A DNA stretch of 64,000 nt from Haloarcula rubripromontorii. Its GTDB lineage: Archaea > Halobacteriota > Halobacteria > Halobacteriales > Haloarculaceae. Positions 50,593 to 58,948 of the stretch are shown piece after piece. The stretch covers positions 600,945 to 664,944 of the forward strand of contig NZ_LIUF01000001.1 in NCBI RefSeq assembly GCF_001280425.1. Direction: 5' to 3'. How positions within the stretch are numbered: the first letter of the stretch is position 1; the number at the start of each line of letters is the position of its first letter. Made by a program: the position numbers and the translations under genes. The notes under the pieces are model-generated. The model was not told the DNA's origin, did not search any database, and saw only the letters and a list, made by a program, of their open reading frames with translations.

Positions 50593-51801
50593 TCAGGTGA
50601 TTGGGAGGAACCTGAACACCAGGTACGCCGCGAGGGTCGCAATCGAGGGGACGACGTTCTGGAGGAAAATCACTCTCGCAGTGGTCCCGGGTTCGAACAG
50701 GTCCGACGCCGACGGGATGTCCTCGCGCGACTCCTCGCCGATGGGATCGGTCTCGGCCGGCTTCGGCGTCCCCTTCTTGCCACCGACAGTCGGGGCGTCT
50801 GCGGCTTCCGCGTCGGTGGTCAGCGCACCGACGGACGCGACGGGCGCTTCGCCCTGCACAGTGTCAGAGAGGCTCGTCGTTCGCGTCGCACGACCCCATC
50901 CGAGTCCGACGATGCTCATCGTGGCGATGATGACGAAACTGGCGGGGATGCCCAGCGCGGAAAGGAAGGTGACGATAGTCGAGGCGACTGCCGCGACGAC
51001 GATGGCGGCCACCAGTGGGAGGTCGGTCAGGTCGTTGCCGACCGTGTCCATCGTCCGGCGGGCGATGGTGAACGCACCGAGGCCGATAGCGCCGCCGCCG
51101 AGCAGGATGGCCGGGTACAGCTCCAGAGAGCCGTTGCCGACGAGGGGTGCAACAGCATTGGCAACGTTCGACGCCCCTGCCGAGAAGCCCATGTAACACC
51201 CGATGCCGATGACGACGACGGTCCCGACGAACTCACGTGGCGTCGTGTTCTCGCCGAGTGACGGCCGCGGAATCGCACCGGACCGGTCGAAATCCAGTAG
51301 CGACCCCTCGCTCTGGGAGACGGCGAACCACTCGACGAGCCGCGGGTAGAAGTACCGGCCGATGACGCCGCTGACCCAGAAGGCGATAATCGGCGAGACG
51401 AGCCACCACGAGACGATTTCGAGCATCAGGGCAGCGTTCAGCGTCCCGCGGGCGAGGCCCAGACCGGCGATAGCGCCAACGGCCGTCATCGACGTCGACG
51501 CCGGAACCCCGACCACGTTCGAGAGGAACAGTGCGACGCCGATGAAAAACAGGACGACGATGCTAATTAGCGGCGAGAACTGTGTGGCGACGAGGTCACT
51601 GCCCAGGCTCTGGACGACGGCCGGGCCGACGAGAAGCCCGCCGGCCATCGCGAATATCGTCATCAGGGCCGCTGCCGAGAGTTTCGAAAGTGTGTTCGAC
51701 CCGACCGCAGGCCCGAACGCGACACCCGTGGACGACCCCCCGATGTTGAAGCCGACGAAGATAGCCACCAGAACACCGAGGGCAAAGAGAACTTCGACCA
51801 T
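50593..51801 (-). CDS. PiT-family phosphate (or sulfate) permease, paralogue 1
   Basis: A 402-residue membrane protein beginning MVEVLFALGVLVAIFVGFNI. It has the PiT signature in both halves (GFNIGGSSTGVAFGPA near the start and GASNVANAVAPLVGNGSLEL near 212-231) and about ten membrane segments, with a long cytoplasmic loop near the C-terminus. PiT proteins import phosphate with sodium or protons; sulfate is possible. It is 140 bases from a second, similar gene on the same strand. Confidence 0.88.
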   Translation of the reverse strand: MVEVLFALGVLVAIFVGFNIGGSSTGVAFGPAVGSNTLSKLSAAALMTIFAMAGGLLVGPAVVQSLGSDLVATQFSPLISIVVLFFIGVALFLSNVVGVPASTSMTAVGAIAGLGLARGTLNAALMLEIVSWWLVSPIIAFWVSGVIGRYFYPRLVEWFAVSQSEGSLLDFDRSGAIPRPSLGENTTPREFVGTVVVIGIGCYMGFSAGASNVANAVAPLVGNGSLELYPAILLGGGAIGLGAFTIARRTMDTVGNDLTDLPLVAAIVVAAVASTIVTFLSALGIPASFVIIATMSIVGLGWGRATRTTSLSDTVQGEAPVASVGALTTDAEAADAPTVGGKKGTPKPAETDPIGEESREDIPSASDLFEPGTTARVIFLQNVVPSIATLAAYLVFRFLPIT

Positions 51802-51941
51802 ACGCTACCAACTGTCGTCGGCAGGTAAAGGGTACCGCCTTCGCCAGCGCGTCGTGCGACCGAGGTGGCGTGACCCAGTGCTGGTCCGTCCTGTCGGCGA
51901 CGACTGTCGGGCCGGGAGCGAATATCTCAGACGTGGGTGGG

Positions 51942-53105
51942 TCAGTAGGCGAGAACGTACTGGAATACCAGAAACGACGCAAGAGCGGACATCGACGGTG
52001 CCAGTATCCAGAGCATGACAACCCGACCAGTCGCGGCCGGGTCGAAGAGGTCTGCCGCCGAGGTTACGGACTGCGGGTCCTCCTGCCCGATGGGTTCGAC
52101 TTCGCGCTCCTCCGGTGGCGACCACGCAGCTTCATCGCGGTCGGTCGTCAGCGCGTCAACGGTAACGCTACCGCCTCCACCGCTGGCGGCGGCCCCGGTG
52201 ATGGCCGCGCCCGCTGCGTCAACTAGAGTTGTCGTCCGGGTGGCCCGACCCCACCCCAGACCGACGACACACATTGTTGCCGAGACCGCCAGACTCGCCG
52301 GGATTCCAGCCCAGGACAACAACCCGATGATTGTCGCACTCACGGTCTCAACGATGAGCGCCGCGAGAATCGGGAGTTCGGTGAGGTCGTTCCCGACCGT
52401 ATCGAGCGTTCGGCGCGCGATGGTAAACGCACCGATGCTGATAGCGCCACCAGCGAGCGCGACGCCCGGATAGAGGCCCAGCTCGCCGCTGCCGACGAGG
52501 GGAGCGACGGCGTTGGCGACGTTCGACGCCCCCGCGGAAAACGCCATATAACAGCCGATAGCGACGACCAGAAACTGCCCGATCCGCTCACGCCGCGACG
52601 TGTCCGGTCCCGTACTCTCGAAGGCGATCCTGACTTCGAGATGTGGGTAGAGGTAGCGTCCGACGACTGCCGACAACCAGAACGCAGTGATAGGCGCGAC
52701 GAGCCACCACGAGACGATACGCCCCATCACGGTCCAGTCGATAGTCCCGGTCGCGACGCCGAGACCGGCAATAGCACCGACGGCAGTCATCGACGTCGAT
52801 GCCGGCACCCCGAAGAGGTTCGAGACCAGCAGGGCAAGTCCAACGAAAAAGAGGATAATGACGCTCGCGAGGAGCGTAAACTGTCCGCTCGGGACGATGC
52901 GACCGCCCATCGTATCGATGACCTCCGTTCCGATGGTTGCCCCGCCGAGGAGTGCGAACGCCGACATCAGGACGGCGGCCCACTCCTTCGAGAGCGTGTC
53001 CGACCCCACTGCCGGACCAAAGGCGACACCGGTCGAAGAGCCGCCGATGTTGAAACCGACGAAAATGGCAACCAGAAGCCCGATAGCGAAGAGAATCGAG
53101 ACCAT
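51942..53105 (-). CDS. PiT-family phosphate (or sulfate) permease, paralogue 2
   Basis: The start at 53105 gives 387 residues. Its two halves carry the same signatures (GFNIGGSSTGVAFGPAVGSD near the start, GASNVANAVAPLVGSGELGL later), and the order of segments matches paralogue 1, so the pair arose by tandem duplication. The C-terminal loops differ strongly, which may mean different partners or regulation. Alternative start ATG 53117 would add four residues. Confidence 0.88.
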   Translation of the reverse strand: MVSILFAIGLLVAIFVGFNIGGSSTGVAFGPAVGSDTLSKEWAAVLMSAFALLGGATIGTEVIDTMGGRIVPSGQFTLLASVIILFFVGLALLVSNLFGVPASTSMTAVGAIAGLGVATGTIDWTVMGRIVSWWLVAPITAFWLSAVVGRYLYPHLEVRIAFESTGPDTSRRERIGQFLVVAIGCYMAFSAGASNVANAVAPLVGSGELGLYPGVALAGGAISIGAFTIARRTLDTVGNDLTELPILAALIVETVSATIIGLLSWAGIPASLAVSATMCVVGLGWGRATRTTTLVDAAGAAITGAAASGGGGSVTVDALTTDRDEAAWSPPEEREVEPIGQEDPQSVTSAADLFDPAATGRVVMLWILAPSMSALASFLVFQYVLAY

Positions 53106-53247
53106 GTCCAACAGCAACCTCTGACGGGTCTAAATAATACCGTTCGTGGCCGTTCCCGGAGACACACGGTTCGAGGCTGGCGTCTCGTCGGGCTGGGCCA
53201 CAGAGCAGCCGTACGCGTACAATCGATTAGCCGGCCGTCACAGCCGC

Positions 53248-54120
53248 TCAGTCGCGGTCATCATCACCGTTGTCAGCCGGCACCGTCTCTTCGACTTCCG
53301 ACGCGGTCTCCTCGACCTCGCTCGCCGTTTCCTTGGCCGCTTCGACCTCGTCGGTGACTGATTCAGCGGTCTGTTTCGCATCGCTGGTCTTATCTTTGAC
53401 CGCAGTCGTTTTGTCTTTCAGTTCGGTCGTCTTGTCTTTCGCTTCTGTCGCCTTGTCCTTGACTTCGGTTGTCTTGTCTTTGACTTCGGTTGTCTTGTCC
53501 TTGACTTCCGTTGTCTTGTCCTTGACCTCGGTGACCTTCTCCGCCGCGTCCTCGTCGCCGGCCTCGGTCGCAGTCTGTTCGACTTCGTCGGCCGTCTGCT
53601 CGACTTCGTCGGCTGTCTCTTCGACCTCGTCGACGGTTTCCTCCACTTCGTCTGCGGTCTGTTCCACCTCGTCGGCCGTCTGTTCGACTTCGTCCACCGT
53701 CTGCTCGACGTCCTCGGCGGCCTCGTCGACCGTCTCAGCGGCGTTTTCCACCTCGTCGGCAGTCGTCTCTAGCTCCTCGGCTGTCGTTTCCAGTTGCTCG
53801 GCGGCCTCTTCGAGTTCAGCGGCTTTGGTAGCGACATCCTCGTTCGTCCGTTCGAGGACGTTCGCGAGGACGAGAAACTGTAGCAACCCGACGACGACGA
53901 ACGCCGAGATTGCGATGCTGGCAGCGGTCGCAAGCACCGACACCGTGCCGGCACCGAGCGGGAGAACGCCGAACTCGGCCAGCCCCCAGGCCAGCGCCAG
54001 GCCGGCGGCAACGACCATCACGGCCTGTTCGAAGAGCTGGTACTCGCGCTCGTACGGCCCGAACATGAGTGCTTCGAGCCGGCGAGCGAGCGGTGTGAGG
54101 ACGAGTGTAGCAGTACCCAT
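53248..54120 (-). CDS. Membrane-anchored long coiled-coil heptad-repeat protein
   Basis: A 290-residue protein with two membrane segments (about 33-50 and 60-85) near the N-terminus, then a coil of about 200 residues. The middle is built of 7-residue repeats EVEETAD/EVEQTAD (about 125-190) and later VKDKTTE (about 195-260), so the DNA has 21-base periodicity. The charged tail resembles LEA-like stress proteins or apolipophorin-type coils. It ends in DNGDDDRD. Its role is unknown; a structural or stress function is possible. Confidence 0.8.
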   Translation of the reverse strand: MGTATLVLTPLARRLEALMFGPYEREYQLFEQAVMVVAAGLALAWGLAEFGVLPLGAGTVSVLATAASIAISAFVVVGLLQFLVLANVLERTNEDVATKAAELEEAAEQLETTAEELETTADEVENAAETVDEAAEDVEQTVDEVEQTADEVEQTADEVEETVDEVEETADEVEQTADEVEQTATEAGDEDAAEKVTEVKDKTTEVKDKTTEVKDKTTEVKDKATEAKDKTTELKDKTTAVKDKTSDAKQTAESVTDEVEAAKETASEVEETASEVEETVPADNGDDDRD

Positions 54121-54219
54121 GGCGGACCTTTCCCATCACAGCGTAAAAGCATGCGGGTCACTGGCGTCCGCACGCATCGGACCGACACGCTTTCGACGGC
54201 TGCCGCCGGACCACCGGCC

Positions 54220-54960
54220 ATGTTTCCCGAGTTCGAGGTCATCCCCGCGGTCGATATGCAGGACGGACAGGTGGTCCAGCTTGTCGGCGGCGAACGCGGC
54301 ACGGAGAAAACCTATGGCGACCCGGTCGAGGCCGCACAGCGGTGGGTCGACGCCGGCGCGCGGACGCTCCACCTCGTCGACCTCGACGGCGCGTTCGAGG
54401 GCGAACGGCAGAACGCGGCGGCCATCGACGCCGTCCTCGACGCGGTGGGAGACGACGTGGACGTGCAACTGGGCGGCGGCATCCGGACCGCCGAGGACGC
54501 CATCTCGCTGCTTGACCGCGGGCTGGACCGCGTCATCCTCGGAACGGCAGCCGTCGAGACGCCGGAAATCGTCGGCGAAATCAGCGACGAACACCCCGGC
54601 AGTGTGCTCGTGAGCCTCGACGCGAAGGACGGCGAAGTCGTGGTGTCGGGCTGGACTGAGGGGACCGGACTTGACCCCGCTGACGCCGCCGAGCGGTACG
54701 CCGACCTCGGGGCCGGCGGCATCCTGTTTACTGACGTGGACGTGGAAGGCCAGTTAGAGGGGGTTCGTACCGACCCGGTCCGCCGGCTGGTCGACAGCGT
54801 CGACATCCCCGTCATCGCCAGCGGCGGTGTCGCAACCATCGACGACGTGCTGGCGCTCCGGTCGGCCGGGGCCGCCGCCGTCGTCGTCGGCAGCGCGCTC
54901 TACGAGGGGCAGTTCACACTCGACGCGGCGATTGACGCCCTCGACGAGTCATCGGACTAA
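54220..54960 (+). CDS. hisA: Phosphoribosylformimino-AICAR ribotide isomerase HisA
   Basis: The start at 54220 gives 246 residues of a TIM barrel isomerase, fourth step of histidine synthesis. It has FEVIPAVDMQDGQVVQLV with catalytic Asp near 12, QLGGGIR near 85 and VIASGGVATIDD near 202, and the pair of half-barrel phosphate loops. Length fits. The in-frame ATG 54151 was rejected. It is 5 kb from hisI, so the his genes are scattered here. Confidence 0.95.
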   Translation: MFPEFEVIPAVDMQDGQVVQLVGGERGTEKTYGDPVEAAQRWVDAGARTLHLVDLDGAFEGERQNAAAIDAVLDAVGDDVDVQLGGGIRTAEDAISLLDRGLDRVILGTAAVETPEIVGEISDEHPGSVLVSLDAKDGEVVVSGWTEGTGLDPADAAERYADLGAGGILFTDVDVEGQLEGVRTDPVRRLVDSVDIPVIASGGVATIDDVLALRSAGAAAVVVGSALYEGQFTLDAAIDALDESSD

Positions 54961-55006
54961 GTCGGGGTGGCTGAACGCATAACTGTGTGGCGCACTCACA
55001 GGATGT

Positions 55007-55609
55007 ATGGACCGCAACGAGGTGCGCCGCGCGTGGGACAGCGTCTCCGAAACCTACGCCGAGCGGCGCGACCCGACCGGGTCGGACGCGGCCCTGCTCG
55101 ATGACCTGCTCGAACGGCTCTCCGACGCGCCGACCGTCCTCGACGTGGGCTGTGGCGACGGCGCGCGGACGCTCGCGAACCTGCCGGCGAACAGCGTCGG
55201 GCTGGACTTCTCGCGTGCGGGCCTGAACCTCGCCGCCGAGACGGTGCCGGACAGTCGGCTGGTGCAGGGAGACATGACGGCGCTCCCAGTCGCGTCCGAC
55301 AGTGTGGACGCCGTCACGGCCTACCACGCCGTCTTTCACGTCCAGCGGGACCAGCATCCGGCCGTCTACCGGGAGTTCGCCCGCGTCCTCCGGCCGGGCG
55401 GTATCGTGTTGATGACACTTCCGAGCGGCCAGTTCGAGACCGTCCGTCGCGGCTGGATGGGCGGGTCGATGTTCTTCTCGGCACCGGGCCGGCGGGCGAC
55501 CCTCGACCAGCTGGCCGACGCCGGCTTCACCGAGACGGAGGCGGTCACTGCGACGGACCCGCTCGGGAGCGACAGCGAGTTCGTCTTCGCCACGCTCGGC
55601 GGCGACTGA
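55007..55609 (+). CDS. Class I SAM-dependent methyltransferase
   Basis: The 200-residue protein begins MDRNEVRRAWDSVSETYAER and has the SAM motif VLDVGCGDGARTL (about 45-57), VQGDMTALP (acidic loop, about 86-94) and the RPGG of a class I methyltransferase (VLRPGGIVLMTL). Substrate not identifiable; small-molecule methylation is likely. It starts 46 bases after hisA on the same strand and converges on the next gene with one base between. Confidence 0.9.
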   Translation: MDRNEVRRAWDSVSETYAERRDPTGSDAALLDDLLERLSDAPTVLDVGCGDGARTLANLPANSVGLDFSRAGLNLAAETVPDSRLVQGDMTALPVASDSVDAVTAYHAVFHVQRDQHPAVYREFARVLRPGGIVLMTLPSGQFETVRRGWMGGSMFFSAPGRRATLDQLADAGFTETEAVTATDPLGSDSEFVFATLGGD

Positions 55610-55610
55610 G

Positions 55611-56003
55611 TCACTCGCCCAGGTCGTCAGCGGTGCTGACGTGCATGCCGACGAACTGCCAGGGGCGCTCCCCGTCGGTCGCTTCGAGCGTCCCGCTCCA
55701 GCGCGTGTCGTACTCGTGGCGGCTCCCACGCTCGGTGTCGGTCCAGCACAGCCACACGTCGTCGCTGAACCAGCCGTAGCCCTCGCGTTCTGTCACCCGG
55801 AGCGAGTGGCTCTGGACGGTCCAGTCCGTCGTCGTCTCGGTCTGCGCTTGCAGTCCCTCCCTGACAGCGTCGGTCCCGACCAGCCGCTCCGAAATGCCGA
55901 ACTTGACGACCGAGCGGTCCCCGTCGTCGGCGACAAAGGGGCCAAGCGGCTCGCCGGCCCGGAGCGCGGCGTAGTAGGCTTCGATGGTCTCGCGTGCGTT
56001 CAT
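55611..56003 (-). CDS. SnoaL/NTF2-like fold protein
   Basis: From ATG 56003 the 130-residue protein starts MNARETIEAYYAALRAGEPL and runs through a cone-shaped alpha/beta sheet typical of NTF2-like domains (GPFVADDGDRSVVKFGISER, WSGTLEATDGERPWQFVGMH). Family members are small hydrolases or binders; no active-site pair is clear here. The longer in-frame extension upstream lacks haloarchaeal character. It is divergent from mutS across about 110 bases. Confidence 0.8.
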   Translation of the reverse strand: MNARETIEAYYAALRAGEPLGPFVADDGDRSVVKFGISERLVGTDAVREGLQAQTETTTDWTVQSHSLRVTEREGYGWFSDDVWLCWTDTERGSRHEYDTRWSGTLEATDGERPWQFVGMHVSTADDLGE

Positions 56004-56114
56004 GCGTCGCTGTAGGGCCTGCAGCCCCTTCACTGGCTCCGCCCGGCTGCCACGAACACGCGCGTTCGCCCCCGACCCGCAATCCTTACGCCGCGGACGG
56101 CCACACGGACGTGT

Positions 56115-58880
56115 ATGACAGAGGCGACGGGAATCGTCGGAGAGTTCCTCACGCTCAAGGAGGGGACCGACGCGGACCTGCTGGCGATGCAGTGTGGCGA
56201 CTTCTACGAGTTCTTCGCCGAGGACGCCGAAATCGTCGCCGACGAACTCGACCTGAAGGTGAGCCAGAAGTCCTCGCATGGCTCGTCGTACCCGATGGCG
56301 GGGGTCCCGGTCGACGACCTGACGCCGTACGTCTCCGCGCTGGTCGAGCGGGGCTACCGTGTCGCCATCGCCGACCAGCACGAGACCGAGAACGGCCACG
56401 CCCGCGAGATAACGCGGGTCGTCACGCCCGGCACGCACTTGGAGACCGGCGACGAGTCGGCGCAGTACCTCGCCGCGGTGGTCCGGGAGGCCAGCCGAGA
56501 CGGCGGTGACACATACGGCATCGCCGCGACGGACGTGACTACGGGCCAGTTTCAGGTTACACAACTGGACGACGCCGACGCAGGCGAGGCGCTGACAGAG
56601 CTGTACACGTTCGGGCCGGCCGAGATTCTTCCCGGCCCGGAACTCCGGAACGACGACGCGTTCCTGGACCGCCTCCGCGAACGGACGGACGCGGCGCTGA
56701 CGCTTCATGATTCAGCGTCGTTCGAACCGGGACGAGCGAGCCACACCGTCCGCGAGCAGTTCGGGAGCGAGACGGTCGACAGCGTCGGTATCGGCGAGCA
56801 GGACGTGGCACTGCGAGCCGCCGGCGCGGTGCTGTCCTACGTCGACGACACCGGCGTCGGGACGCTGGCGGCGGTCACGCGCCTGCAGGCGTACGGCGAG
56901 CGCGACCACGTCGACCTCGACGCGACGACCCAGCGCAACCTCGAACTCACCGAGACGATGCAGGGCGACAGCTCCGGGTCGCTGTTCGACACCATCGACC
57001 ATACAGTCACGGCCGCCGGCGGGCGACTGCTCCGGCAGTGGCTCCAGCGGCCACGGCGAAACCGGGCCGAACTGGAGCGGCGGCAGTCCTGCGTGGCGGC
57101 GCTGTCGGAGGCGGCGATGGCCCGCGAGCGCGTTCGGGAGACGCTGTCGGACGCCTACGACCTCGAACGGCTGGCGGCGCGGGCCACCTCCGGGAGCGCC
57201 GACGCGCGGGACCTGCGGGCGGTTCAGGAGACGCTAGCGCTGCTCGGACGGGTCGCCGACGCCGTCGCCGAGACCGAGCGGCTGGCGGAGTCGCCGCTTG
57301 CCGACGCCCTTGACGGAGCCGACCGCGAGGCGGCCGACGCGCTGGCCGCCGAACTCGACGACGCGCTGGTCGCAGACCCGCCGGGGACGGTGCGCCAGGG
57401 CGGCCTGTTCAAGCGGGGGTACGACGACACCCTCGACGAGATTATCGACGAACACGAGGCCGCTCTGGAGTGGCTGGAGACGCTGCCAGACCGCGAGAAA
57501 GAACGGACCGGCATCACCCACCTCTCGGTCGACCGGAACAAAACCGACGGCTACTACATCCAGGTCGGCAAGAGCGAGACCGACGCCGTCCCCGAGACGT
57601 ACCAGCACATCAAGACGCTGAAAAACTCCAAGCGCTACACGACGCCCGAACTCGACGAGAAGGAGCGGGACGTGTTGCGCTTGGAGGAGCGTCGCCACGA
57701 CATGGAGTACGAGCATTTCCGGGAACTCCGCGAGCGGGTGGCCGAGCGTGCGACGCTGCTGCAGGACGTGGGCCGAACGCTGGCGGAACTGGACGCGTTC
57801 GCGTCGCTCGCGGTCCACGCCGTCGAGAACGACTGGACCCGCCCGGCGGTCGTCGACGGCAACGAGTTGTCCATCGAGGCCGGCCGCCACCCGGTCGTCG
57901 AGCAGACCACGGAGTTCGTCCCGAACGACCTCTACATGGACACCGACCGGCAGTTCCTCATCGTCACCGGCCCCAACATGAGCGGGAAGTCGACGTACAT
58001 GCGCCAGGCGGCGCTCATCACGCTGCTTGCCCAGGTGGGCAGTTTCGTGCCGGCGCGGTCGGCGACGGTCGGGCTGGTCGACGGCATCTTCACCCGCGTC
58101 GGCGCGCTGGACGAACTCGCACAGGGGCGCTCGACGTTCATGGTCGAGATGCAGGAGCTGTCGAACATCCTCCACTCGGCCACCGAGGAGTCGCTGGTGA
58201 TACTGGACGAGGTCGGTCGCGGAACGGCGACCTTCGACGGCATCTCCATCGCCTGGGCCGCCACGGAGTACATCGTCAACTCCGTCCGGTCGAAGACGCT
58301 GTTTGCGACCCACTACCACGAACTGACGGCGCTCGGCGAGGAACTGCCGACCGTCGAGAACGTCCACGTCGCGGTCGACGGCGATCCCCGCTCCGCGGAG
58401 GGCGACGGTGACGTGACCTTCCTCCGAACAGTCCGAGACGGGCCGACTGACCGGTCCTACGGTGTCCACGTCGCCGACCTCGCCGGCGTTCCCGAGCCGG
58501 TCGTCGACCGGTCACAGGAGGTACTCGACCGGCTACGCGACGACAAAGCTATCCAGGTTCGGGGCAGCGACGGCGACGGTGACGGGACGACACAGGCCGT
58601 GTTCGACCTGGAGTCGGGCCAGTTCAGGGACGGCACGGCCCAGTCAGGGGACACGAGGGCTGGTTCGGCTGCTGAGCCGATTGCGACCGACGGCGACCCC
58701 GAACACGCGCCCGGCGAGGCTGCGTCTGAAGCCGCCGATGGCGACGCGGCAACACCGTCGTTCGACCCGGAAACCGAGGCTGTTCTGTCGGAACTGACGG
58801 AGTTGGATGTCAACGAGACACCGCCGGTCGAACTGATGGCGAAAGTACAGGAGTGGCAGGCTGAACTGGACGACGCGTAG
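56115..58880 (+). CDS. mutS: DNA mismatch repair protein MutS
   Basis: A 921-residue MutS1. It has the mismatch-reading motif CGDFYEFF (F30-Y31-E32) in domain I, connector and clamp regions, and a C-terminal ABC ATPase with Walker A GPNMSGKST (about 619-627) and the signature ISIAWAATEYI further on, before a helix-turn-helix tail (KAIQVRGSD). It recognises base mispairs and recruits MutL. An acidic low-complexity linker (about 825-890) is an unusually long extension. The mutL gene is not in the window. The start at 56115 is conserved. Confidence 0.96.
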   Translation: MTEATGIVGEFLTLKEGTDADLLAMQCGDFYEFFAEDAEIVADELDLKVSQKSSHGSSYPMAGVPVDDLTPYVSALVERGYRVAIADQHETENGHAREITRVVTPGTHLETGDESAQYLAAVVREASRDGGDTYGIAATDVTTGQFQVTQLDDADAGEALTELYTFGPAEILPGPELRNDDAFLDRLRERTDAALTLHDSASFEPGRASHTVREQFGSETVDSVGIGEQDVALRAAGAVLSYVDDTGVGTLAAVTRLQAYGERDHVDLDATTQRNLELTETMQGDSSGSLFDTIDHTVTAAGGRLLRQWLQRPRRNRAELERRQSCVAALSEAAMARERVRETLSDAYDLERLAARATSGSADARDLRAVQETLALLGRVADAVAETERLAESPLADALDGADREAADALAAELDDALVADPPGTVRQGGLFKRGYDDTLDEIIDEHEAALEWLETLPDREKERTGITHLSVDRNKTDGYYIQVGKSETDAVPETYQHIKTLKNSKRYTTPELDEKERDVLRLEERRHDMEYEHFRELRERVAERATLLQDVGRTLAELDAFASLAVHAVENDWTRPAVVDGNELSIEAGRHPVVEQTTEFVPNDLYMDTDRQFLIVTGPNMSGKSTYMRQAALITLLAQVGSFVPARSATVGLVDGIFTRVGALDELAQGRSTFMVEMQELSNILHSATEESLVILDEVGRGTATFDGISIAWAATEYIVNSVRSKTLFATHYHELTALGEELPTVENVHVAVDGDPRSAEGDGDVTFLRTVRDGPTDRSYGVHVADLAGVPEPVVDRSQEVLDRLRDDKAIQVRGSDGDGDGTTQAVFDLESGQFRDGTAQSGDTRAGSAAEPIATDGDPEHAPGEAASEAADGDAATPSFDPETEAVLSELTELDVNETPPVELMAKVQEWQAELDDA

Positions 58881-58948
58881 CGGGCGGTATCCGATTTTCA
58901 ACGGCGATACTCGCGGGGGAAGGTGTATACGGGCCTTTTGACTGCTAG

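Noticed and set aside
53248-54613. Plus-strand serine-rich 447-codon frame opposite the heptad-repeat gene and hisA
   Set aside because: Repetitive SSTSSAV sequence is the mirror of the minus-strand heptad repeats; no protein family fits.
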